From Sulfuriferula sp. (GTDB lineage: Bacteria > Pseudomonadota > Gammaproteobacteria > Burkholderiales > Sulfuriferulaceae), in contig DAICZK010000034.1 in the NCBI GenBank assembly GCA_027311185.1, forward strand, positions 1-12,187: a stretch of DNA of 12,187 bases. Direction: 5' to 3'. Position numbers and translations under genes: made by a program. Of the stretch, positions 6,365 to 12,187 are shown piece by piece. Each line of letters starts with the position of its first letter. The stretch's first letter is position 1. The notes below the pieces were generated by a model. The model searched no databases. It was not told where the DNA came from and saw only the letters and a list, made by a program, of their open reading frames with translations.

Positions 6365-7372
6365 TTACTGGCCAGCGTGATAAGAGAGCACTACCTCGAC
6401 TTCATTTTTAGAACCGAGAATCACCGGCACCCGCTGATGCAGGCCCTCCGGCTGCACATCGAGAATGCGCTGCCGACCGGTACTGGACAAGCCGCCGGCC
6501 TGTTCGACGATAAAACTCATAGGATTCGCCTCGTACATCAGACGCAGCTTGCCGGCTTTGGTCGGGTCCTTGTTATCCTTGGGGTACATGAAGATGCCGC
6601 CGCGAATCAGGATGCGGTGCACTTCCGCCACCATGGATGCCACCCAGCGCATATTGAAATCGCGCCCACGTGGTCCGGTTTTGCCCGCCACGCACTCGGT
6701 CACATAACGCAACACGGGCTCTTCCCAGAAACGCTGGTTGGACGCGTTGATCGCAAATTCTTTGGTATCCGTCGGGATAGCCATATCGGCGTGAGTCAGG
6801 ACGAATTCGCCTATGTTGGTATCGAGCGTAAAACCGTTGACCCCGCGCCCGGTCGTGATCACCAGCATGGTAGAAGATCCGTACAGCGCATAACCCGCCG
6901 CTACCTGCTGCGTGCCGGGTTGCAAAAAATCGGCCGCCGAAGGATGGGCCGAGCTGCCTTCGTAGCGCAACACGGAAAAAATGGTGCCGACGGAAATATT
7001 GACGTCAACATTCGACGAGCCGTCCAGCGGGTCAAACACCAGCAAATACTGACCGCGCGAATAGTGGTCCGGAATCTGGTAAACGTCATCCATTTCCTCC
7101 GACGCCATCCCGGCCAGCCGACCGCCGCGCTCGGTCGTGCAGATAAAAATATCGTTGGTAATCACATCTAACTTCTTTTGGGTTTCGCCCTGGATGTTTT
7201 CCGATTCCAGGCTGCCCATCACGCCGGATAACGCACCCTTGTTCACCTCGTTCGAAATAATCTTGCAAGCGGTGACCACTTGCCCCAACAGAGCAAGCAG
7301 ATCCGGGTTGCCATGTGGCTGCCCGGATTGTTCGTCGGCGAGAAACTGGGTAATAGTTGTGGCAATCTGCAT
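6365..7372 (-). CDS. fbp: Fructose-1,6-bisphosphatase class I
   Basis: This enzyme hydrolyses fructose 1,6-bisphosphate to fructose 6-phosphate in gluconeogenesis, and in the Calvin cycle where present. It has 335 residues (E. coli Fbp 332). Visible landmarks are the N-terminal allosteric region (EVNKGAL, 42-48), metal ligand E92 in SEEMDD, the Li-sensitive motif DPLDGSSN (114-121), [10 protein letters not shown] with metal-binding E281 (275-284), and the closing GSKNEVE (320-326). The ATG at 7372 is preceded by GAAGG 8 nt away. It has its own promoter in the short gap after tonB. No other Calvin cycle gene is in view, so the carbon metabolism cannot be decided from this window. Confidence 0.96.
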   Translation of the reverse strand: MQIATTITQFLADEQSGQPHGNPDLLALLGQVVTACKIISNEVNKGALSGVMGSLESENIQGETQKKLDVITNDIFICTTERGGRLAGMASEEMDDVYQIPDHYSRGQYLLVFDPLDGSSNVDVNISVGTIFSVLRYEGSSAHPSAADFLQPGTQQVAAGYALYGSSTMLVITTGRGVNGFTLDTNIGEFVLTHADMAIPTDTKEFAINASNQRFWEEPVLRYVTECVAGKTGPRGRDFNMRWVASMVAEVHRILIRGGIFMYPKDNKDPTKAGKLRLMYEANPMSFIVEQAGGLSSTGRQRILDVQPEGLHQRVPVILGSKNEVEVVLSYHAGQ

Positions 7373-7411
7373 GGTTTTAGCCTTCAGTTAAATAATAAAA
7401 CGAATAGGAAA

Positions 7412-7420
7412 ATTATATCA
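7412..7420 (-). promoter_or_regulatory. Extended -10 promoter of fbp
   Basis: The minus strand has TGA-TATAAT (7420-7412), a perfect -10 with the TGn extension. There is no recognisable -35 (GCGCCG at the right distance). The start would be near 7405, about 33 nt before the fbp ATG, so fbp can be read apart from the upstream pbpG-yqiA-rnb-tonB run. Confidence 0.6.
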
Positions 7421-7454
7421 GACCTGCCCCGTATCGGCGCGTCCATCAGCAGGT

Positions 7455-8366
7455 TTACTCTTTCGTACTCAATTGGTCGCCGGGTGCAAAGGTCCAGGTG
7501 CGGGTAATACTCACGACGTCGGCCTTTTTTCGCATGTCTTCGGGAAAGGGCGAATACGGCGCCGCTTCGCGCACGATATTCACCGCCGCCGCATCCAGAA
7601 TGTCCGAACCCGACGAATGGGTAACCTCTACACTATCCAGACTGCCGTCGGCTTTGATCGACACCGTTAATTGCAAAGTGCCGTAAATCTTTTGCTGTCT
7701 CGCGGCGTCGGGGTAATTCTGGTTGCCGATACGCTCGACCTTGATACGCCAGTCTTCGATGTAGCGCGCAAAAACATATTCCTGAGTGCGCGCACCAATA
7801 AATATTTTGCGAGGGCGTTTTTGATAAGCCTCATAGTCCTGCGATATCTGCGCTTCGAGTTTGGCCATCTCCAGGCTACGCGCGACCAGATTAGCGGTAT
7901 TCGCGCCTTCGGCGACGGTTTTATCCGCCGGCTTGGGTGCGGGTGGCGCCTCGGTCAAAACGTAGTTCGATTTGAGTTGAGCCATGATTTTACGATTTTC
8001 CGCCTCCAGCGCCTTGACTTGCTGCTGCGCGACCTCAACTTGCGCTTGCCGCTGATCACGCGACATCGCCGGCAGGGGGCTTTTCGCCCGCCGGTCCGCA
8101 TCGGTATTACCGCCACCATCGAGGCTGCTCTGCGCCAGAGCATCGGGATGAAGCGGCGGTTTTACCGACTTGCTGTTCACCAGAACCAGTTCCAGCGGCG
8201 GCACGAAAAAATTCTCGGCAATCACCGCAGGCAATTTGAACGACAGCCCCAACGTCAGTATGTGCAACACGACCGACAATAACAGCGCAGCCAGCAATAC
8301 CGCCGGAATCCGCAGAAACCGGGCCGTCGCCTCAAATAATCCGAGTATATTCATGAGGACCACCAT
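7455..8366 (-). CDS. TonB family protein with coiled-coil linker
   Basis: A 303-residue inner-membrane protein. After a short cytoplasmic start (MVVLMNILGLFEATARFLRI) comes one membrane helix (about 22-43). A periplasmic linker includes a charged, Q-rich predicted coiled coil (about 103-131). The TonB C-terminal domain (about 205-293) carries YPDAARQQKIYG, the SIKADGSLDSVEV strand pair, SSGSDILDAAA, and APYSPFP. TonB proteins couple the proton gradient, through ExbB-ExbD, to outer-membrane receptors. Here no exbB/exbD or receptor gene lies nearby, and the usual Pro-Glu/Pro-Lys repeats are reduced to one short PPAPKPADK stretch. It may therefore be an envelope-spanning protein of another role. 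The ATG at 8366 is used; M5 at 8354 is possible. The gene lies 39 nt after rnb. Confidence 0.8.
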   Translation of the reverse strand: MVVLMNILGLFEATARFLRIPAVLLAALLLSVVLHILTLGLSFKLPAVIAENFFVPPLELVLVNSKSVKPPLHPDALAQSSLDGGGNTDADRRAKSPLPAMSRDQRQAQVEVAQQQVKALEAENRKIMAQLKSNYVLTEAPPAPKPADKTVAEGANTANLVARSLEMAKLEAQISQDYEAYQKRPRKIFIGARTQEYVFARYIEDWRIKVERIGNQNYPDAARQQKIYGTLQLTVSIKADGSLDSVEVTHSSGSDILDAAAVNIVREAAPYSPFPEDMRKKADVVSITRTWTFAPGDQLSTKE

Positions 8367-8405
8367 CCATCCGTCCGTTCTATCTACCCCTCGCCCGACG
8401 CCAGG

Positions 8406-10277
8406 CTAGGCGGACGCAACCGCTTCAACCGCATCTACTTTATGCAGGAAGTTGCAATGAACTTCCACATCAAACAAATCAACGCGCTCCACCGCTAACC
8501 GCACTTCGGTGCCAACCGCCAGTTCGGGCAGCGAAGACACCTGAACCACCAGCGGCAATCCCTGCAGGCGCACCAGGCTTTCCTTGATCACGTTGCCGCC
8601 GATAGTGCTTATACGCTCTTGCAACAACCAGCGCAGACACCAATAGCGTTCCATTTTACGCTGGAATTCATTATAAGCGTCGTACGCCAGTTCAAAATCC
8701 CTGAGCACAGTATAGAGCGTTTCCGATTTGGGCGGATAGGGCACGTCTTCCTGCCGCACCAGCGCGATGAGCTGGCGCTGATTAACCAAATCGACATAGC
8801 GTCGCAACGGCGAACTCGACCAGGTATACTGCGCCACGCCCAAGCCGACGTGCGGGCCGGGTTTGGTGCTCATTTTTACTTTGCCGTTCTGTTGCGTGCG
8901 ATAGAGCGCCATGGTATCGCTTTGCGCCAGCCATTTCCCCCATTCGGAATTAACGAATATCATCAGTTCGGATACGACGCGATCGATAGGGTTCCCGCGC
9001 AGCCGGTCGCTAATCGTCACCCGGTCGTTCTCGATCCTGAAATTGTAATCCGGGCGTTGCGGCTGCTTCGGGTCGGGCGTCTTGCCGCGCGCGGCTTCGA
9101 GCACGCCGGAAAAATGCCATAACAAACCGAGTTCGTTCTGGTAGGCATATGGCGCGCAATCCTGCAGCAGGTTAGTCTGATTGAAATGCGCTTCCAGATC
9201 CTCGTGGCGCAAGTTGGCCGCAATCGCCACCTTATCCAGCCGCGTCACATGGCCTACCGGCTGCCAGGTACCGTCTGTCACCTCAATATACATCGACAGC
9301 GCAGGGCAGACGCGCGCTTCGTCCAGCGTATAAGCGGCGATGGCGACGTCGGGCAGCATGGTAATCTTGCCGCCGGGATAATAGACCGTGGACAAGCGTT
9401 GCGCGGCAACCTGATCGAGACTGCTGCCCGGAGTTATGCCCAACGCCGGCGCGGCAATGTGAACGCCGACCTGCCAGTTGCCGTTGGCCAGGCGAAGCAC
9501 CGAAAACGCGTCGTCTATCTCCGTCGTTGACGCATCGTCGATGCTGAAAGCGCTCACTTCGGCGAGTGGTAGTTCGGGCGGCACGGGCAGCGGGTCAACC
9601 GCGTCGAAACCGGTACCGCGAGCAAAATGCTCACGCAAAAACAATTGCAGATGATAATCGAGGCTGGATGGAATCGCACCGCAGCGATCCAGCAATTTGA
9701 TTGCCGACAATCCGGTCTGCTTGCAGGCGATGTCCAGTGCCTTCCATGCAACGCAGTTTTTGTCCGGCGCATAAATCAGTTGCTCCAGCTGATCCTGTAG
9801 CGCCAGCGGCAGACTCAAACGAGTCAGTTCGGCGACATAAGCGGCCAACTGCTCGGCTTCGCGCTGTTTGCGTATCACGCTGGCCTTGGCCGCAGCCAGC
9901 GCTTCCGCCGGCGCGGGCTTATATCGTCCGCGGCCCTTCTTGTAGAAGTGCATGGGCGAATCGTGCAGGCACATCAGGATGCCAGCGGCTTCGCCAGGCA
10001 CGGGGACATGTCCGAAATACTCCGTCGCCAGGTCGGCAAATGCGAACTCCTCCTGCCCCGCGACTTCCCATAGAAAATCCACCTCGACGCTCTCTCGCAC
10101 TGCTTGCGCCGCAATCATGAATTCGGCCGGCGCAGGTGCGGCAAACCTCATCATCACGTGAGTTGCCTTGATTTTGATGCGCTTGCCATGTTGCGTGTCG
10201 ACCTGCAAAGAACTATCGTTATCGGCAATAATGCTACCGGCCCTGAATTGACCGTCTTCTTCATAAAATAAATACAT
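8406..10277 (-). CDS. RNase II family 3'-5' exoribonuclease (RNB domain)
   Basis: A 623-residue protein of the RNB family, which degrades RNA from the 3' end. The N-terminal ~45 residues (LFYEEDGQFRAGSI) form a small beta domain, not the paired cold-shock domains of E. coli RNase II. The middle is helical. The RNB catalytic core begins near 244 with FSIDDASTTEIDDAFSV: D247, D255 and D256 match the magnesium ligands D201, D209 and D210 of E. coli RNase II, but the D207 position is E253. KPGPHVGLGVAQYTWSSSPL leads to RRYVDLVNQR, with the arginine equivalent to R500. The C-terminus is an S1-like fold (about 560-615). The gene is 35 nt after the YqiA-like gene and followed by tonB, an arrangement I associate with Betaproteobacteria. 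The Shine-Dalgarno before the ATG at 10277 is weak. I leave the symbol blank because it is not the standard rnb or rnr type. Confidence 0.88.
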   Translation of the reverse strand: MYLFYEEDGQFRAGSIIADNDSSLQVDTQHGKRIKIKATHVMMRFAAPAPAEFMIAAQAVRESVEVDFLWEVAGQEEFAFADLATEYFGHVPVPGEAAGILMCLHDSPMHFYKKGRGRYKPAPAEALAAAKASVIRKQREAEQLAAYVAELTRLSLPLALQDQLEQLIYAPDKNCVAWKALDIACKQTGLSAIKLLDRCGAIPSSLDYHLQLFLREHFARGTGFDAVDPLPVPPELPLAEVSAFSIDDASTTEIDDAFSVLRLANGNWQVGVHIAAPALGITPGSSLDQVAAQRLSTVYYPGGKITMLPDVAIAAYTLDEARVCPALSMYIEVTDGTWQPVGHVTRLDKVAIAANLRHEDLEAHFNQTNLLQDCAPYAYQNELGLLWHFSGVLEAARGKTPDPKQPQRPDYNFRIENDRVTISDRLRGNPIDRVVSELMIFVNSEWGKWLAQSDTMALYRTQQNGKVKMSTKPGPHVGLGVAQYTWSSSPLRRYVDLVNQRQLIALVRQEDVPYPPKSETLYTVLRDFELAYDAYNEFQRKMERYWCLRWLLQERISTIGGNVIKESLVRLQGLPLVVQVSSLPELAVGTEVRLAVERVDLFDVEVHCNFLHKVDAVEAVASA

Positions 10278-10312
10278 GGTGATAACCCGGACCAGTACGC
10301 GGATAGGCGCGC

Positions 10313-10876
10313 CTAAAAAGCCATAATCGTTGGAATATGTTGTACAAAAGAACGAAACCCATGATCGCCGCCGGGCACTACCATCTGTCGGCCAGACGCA
10401 TAGTAAGCAACCGCAGCCTTATAGTCCAGCACTTCATCGCCGGTCTCGACCATCAGCATCAGGTTTTCCGGATGTCGTAGCACTGCGAGATCCAGATCTG
10501 CCAACTCCGCCAGATGTTGGGGCGTAAACTGAAAAATTTCGCCGCTGCTGTAGTTTTTATGCTCGCCCAGCGCCGCCGCCAATCCCAGCTGAGCGTGTAC
10601 GGAAGGATTGAGCAGCACGGCGCGCAAGCCAAAGCGCTCGGCCAGCCAGGTCGCATAAAACCCGCCCAGCGAGCTTCCGACCAGCTTGACCGTCTCATGC
10701 GTTTGCAGGCGATGTTCTATCAGTTCGCTCAACAGCGTGATCACCTGCGCCGGGCGATGCGGCAAATCGGGGCAGACCAGTTCGTCCGGTTTGCCCAGAC
10801 GAGCAAAATAGTCCCGCAATTGCGTCGCTTTGGTCGACGCACTACTACTGTTGAAGCCATGCAAATAAACCAGCAT
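10313..10876 (-). CDS. YqiA/YcfP-like alpha/beta-fold esterase
   Basis: A 187-residue alpha/beta hydrolase of the UPF0227 type (E. coli YqiA about 193 residues). It has the oxyanion-hole start YLHGFNSSSASTKA (4-17), the nucleophile elbow GSSLGG with S69, a likely acid D147 in ETGDEVLDY, and H172 in PGGDHGF. Short acyl esters are the in vitro substrates known for YqiA; the true substrate is not known. The small size means almost no lid domain. The ATG at 10876 lies 14 nt past the pbpG stop, so it is probably read on the same message. No signal peptide is seen, so it should be cytoplasmic. Confidence 0.85.
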   Translation of the reverse strand: MLVYLHGFNSSSASTKATQLRDYFARLGKPDELVCPDLPHRPAQVITLLSELIEHRLQTHETVKLVGSSLGGFYATWLAERFGLRAVLLNPSVHAQLGLAAALGEHKNYSSGEIFQFTPQHLAELADLDLAVLRHPENLMLMVETGDEVLDYKAAVAYYASGRQMVVPGGDHGFRSFVQHIPTIMAF

Positions 10877-10890
10877 TCTGCCGGAGCCGG

Positions 10891-11847
10891 CTAGTTGCTG
10901 GCGATGGGCTGCGAATGCGAAACAACCTTAGTGCCGGCCTGATGTTCGAGCCAGCCCCTGATCCGCTTCGCATCGCTGATGCGCCCGTATTTACCGCTTG
11001 CGTCGAGCAGCACGATAATCACCGGCCGTTGCGCGATTTTTGCCTGCATGACCAGACAATGTCCCGCTTCGTTGATAAATCCCGTTTTGGACAGACCGAT
11101 ATCCCAGTTATCGTCGCGCACCAATTGATTCGTGTTGTGGAATTCGACGCGCTGCGTCACTATGCGCAAGCCTTGTTTGTGTCGATGGCGTATTCGGGTC
11201 AGCGCGGTGCGAGTAATTTCGTAATTGGCCGTCGTCGTAATCTGATGGATGACCGGGTATCGAATCGCAGCCTGAACCATTTTGGCCAGATCAGTCGCCG
11301 TCGACTGATTATGGCTGGACAAACCGGTCGGATCCTCGAACGAGGTATGTTCCATGCTCAACTGATGCGCTTTGGCGTTCATCGCCGCGATAAAACTTGC
11401 CTGCCCGCCCGGATAATTGCGCGACAGCGCCGAGGCGGCACGGTTTTCCGAGGCGATCAGAGCCAGATGCAATAATTCGCCGCGCGTCAGCCGGGTGCCC
11501 ACCGCCAGTCGCGAACTGGAATGACGCAAGATATCGACATCGGCCTGCGTCACTTCCAGCACTTCATTCATATCCGGATGGGCGTCGAGCACGACCATCG
11601 CGGTCATCAGCTTGCTGATCGACGCAATCGGCGTTTCCATATTCTCGTTCTTCCGATACAGGCACGCGCCGTCGTTCTGGTCCAGAACGAGCACCGACAG
11701 CGCACTTAGCTGCGGTGATTTCGACACATGGTTTACGCTGTAGCTGACCCTGTGAATCGGCCTGTGGTGACGTGTAGCTTCGGCGTTCGTAATGCTTGCA
11801 GCAATCAGTGCCGCAAACAGCAACAGGTGTCTCGATGAAATAGTCAT
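10891..11847 (-). CDS. pbpG: Periplasmic D-alanyl-D-alanine endopeptidase (PBP7-like, S11 family)
   Basis: A low-molecular-weight penicillin-binding protein that cleaves peptidoglycan cross-links in the periplasm. I choose the ATG at 11847 (318 residues) because it starts a clear signal peptide, with a hydrophobic LLLFAALIAASI core and an AEA cleavage site near residue 24. The frame runs open upstream to a GTG at 11952, but that extension would bury the signal. Catalytic motifs are S76-x-x-K79 in IASISKLMT, S133-x-N135 in ASENRAASAL, and K254-T-G in LSKTGFINEAG. The protein ends soon after the catalytic domain and lacks the amphipathic membrane anchor of DacA-type carboxypeptidases, which favours PBP7 (E. 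coli PbpG about 310 residues). It is the first gene of the run toward tonB. Confidence 0.88.
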   Translation of the reverse strand: MTISSRHLLLFAALIAASITNAEATRHHRPIHRVSYSVNHVSKSPQLSALSVLVLDQNDGACLYRKNENMETPIASISKLMTAMVVLDAHPDMNEVLEVTQADVDILRHSSSRLAVGTRLTRGELLHLALIASENRAASALSRNYPGGQASFIAAMNAKAHQLSMEHTSFEDPTGLSSHNQSTATDLAKMVQAAIRYPVIHQITTTANYEITRTALTRIRHRHKQGLRIVTQRVEFHNTNQLVRDDNWDIGLSKTGFINEAGHCLVMQAKIAQRPVIIVLLDASGKYGRISDAKRIRGWLEHQAGTKVVSHSQPIASN

Positions 11848-11880
11848 GATGGTTCGATCTTTTAATAGGCGCGTAACTTG

Positions 11881-11889
11881 AATATAGCA
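11881..11889 (-). promoter_or_regulatory. Extended -10 promoter of the pbpG run
   Basis: The minus strand has TGC-TATATT (11889-11881) within an AT-rich stretch and no clear -35 (TTGCGC lies 19 bp upstream). Transcription would start near 11874, about 27 nt before the chosen pbpG ATG. That placement downstream of the GTG at 11952 is a further reason to prefer the ATG at 11847. Confidence 0.5.
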
Positions 11890-12106
11890 AAAATATAACA
11901 AGTTGGCGCAATTACTTGATAAAGTTTCCACGAAAAGTCGGCGCACCCGCACAACAACACCGAACTACGCTGGCGCCATGAAACGTTTGCCGAGGAAACG
12001 ACTTCGGTTTCGTCGATCTCACCGGCATCGCGACGGCCTTGTCCACACAAAATAATCTCTATCAGCCGCAGTATACTCGCGCTTTGGATTTAACGGACCG
12101 CGCGAC
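11890..12106. other. Gap between dgt and the pbpG promoter
   Basis: No supported gene. On the minus strand there is a TATACT at about 12077-12072 without a matching -35, and a weak inverted repeat GAAAC/GTTTC (11995-11999 with 12007-12011). A 25-codon arginine-rich plus-strand frame (11978-12055) has no ribosome binding site. I see no intrinsic terminator for dgt. Confidence 0.4.
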
Positions 12107-12187
12107 TTACAAGAGCACATCTTCGATGGCGAACAAACGCCGATGTTCGCGCATGGCATAGCGATCCGTCATCCCCGCTATATAATC
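12107..12187 (-). CDS. dgt: dGTP triphosphohydrolase, C-terminal end (partial)
   Basis: Reading leftward from the window edge, the minus strand encodes 26 residues, DYIAGMTDRYAMREHRRLF followed by AIEDVLL, then TAA at 12109-12107. The string DYIAGMTDRYA..EHRRLF is the familiar end of deoxyguanosinetriphosphate triphosphohydrolase-like proteins (HD superfamily), which turn dGTP into deoxyguanosine and triphosphate. The catalytic HD part lies outside the window, so activity cannot be judged. About 260 nt separate it from the chosen pbpG start. Confidence 0.82.
   Translation of the reverse strand, partial: DYIAGMTDRYAMREHRRLFAIEDVLL

Noticed and set aside
10304..10315. Perfect 12-bp palindrome TAGGCGCGCCTA at the end of the yqiA-like gene
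   Set aside because: It is short and fully GC-rich at its centre, and no second copy or matching operator was seen. It may be chance.
11848..11952. N-terminal extension of pbpG from the GTG at 11952
   Set aside because: It would place 35 residues before the signal peptide, and the likely promoter (11881-11889) lies inside the extension.
11978..12055. A 25-codon arginine-rich plus-strand frame (MKRLPRKRLRFRRS...)
   Set aside because: It has no Shine-Dalgarno and no convincing promoter, and its composition could arise by chance in GC-rich DNA. Ribosome profiling or conservation would be needed to revive it.

Overview
The window reads as an ordinary chromosomal segment of a betaproteobacterium, probably of the Nitrosomonadales/Gallionellaceae sort. 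I infer this from the look of the 16S 5' domain, the accA-tilS and rnb-tonB gene pairs, and the GC-rich coding sequence with AT-rich gaps. No species can be named from the sequence alone. I see no insertion sequence, phage gene or CRISPR array.

Layout. Positions 1-625 (minus strand) hold the start of a ribosomal RNA operon. It has a strong promoter, then an initiator tRNA (tRNA-fMet), a leader with boxA, and the first ~284 nt of 16S rRNA, which runs off the left edge. Next (719-1564, minus) is a lone diiron protein of the acyl-ACP desaturase/ferritin-like type. Positions 1565-2187 hold no protein gene. They do hold a well-formed, apparently undescribed small RNA of about 110 nt (promoter, three hairpins, CU-rich anti-Shine-Dalgarno stretch, textbook terminator) and a 175-bp nested inverted repeat. 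Then come the divergent genes roxA (ribosomal protein uL16 hydroxylase, minus) and slyD (peptidyl-prolyl isomerase and metallochaperone, plus). These are followed by the overlapping plus-strand pair accA (fatty acid synthesis) and tilS (tRNA-Ile2 lysidine synthetase). Two hairpins separate tilS from the convergent gene fbp (fructose-1,6-bisphosphatase, minus), which has its own extended -10 promoter.

The right third is a tight minus-strand run, read from right to left: the C-terminal end of a dGTPase gene (dgt, cut by the window edge), pbpG (periplasmic D,D-endopeptidase, with an extended -10 promoter), a YqiA-like esterase, an RNase II family exonuclease, and a TonB-like envelope protein. 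The gaps of 14, 35 and 39 nt from pbpG to tonB suggest one operon.

Much of the content serves translation and growth: rRNA, initiator tRNA, RoxA, TilS and RNase II, together with fatty acid, sugar and cell wall metabolism. The most notable items are the small RNA, the initiator tRNA placed ahead of 16S inside the rrn leader, and the inverted-repeat element.
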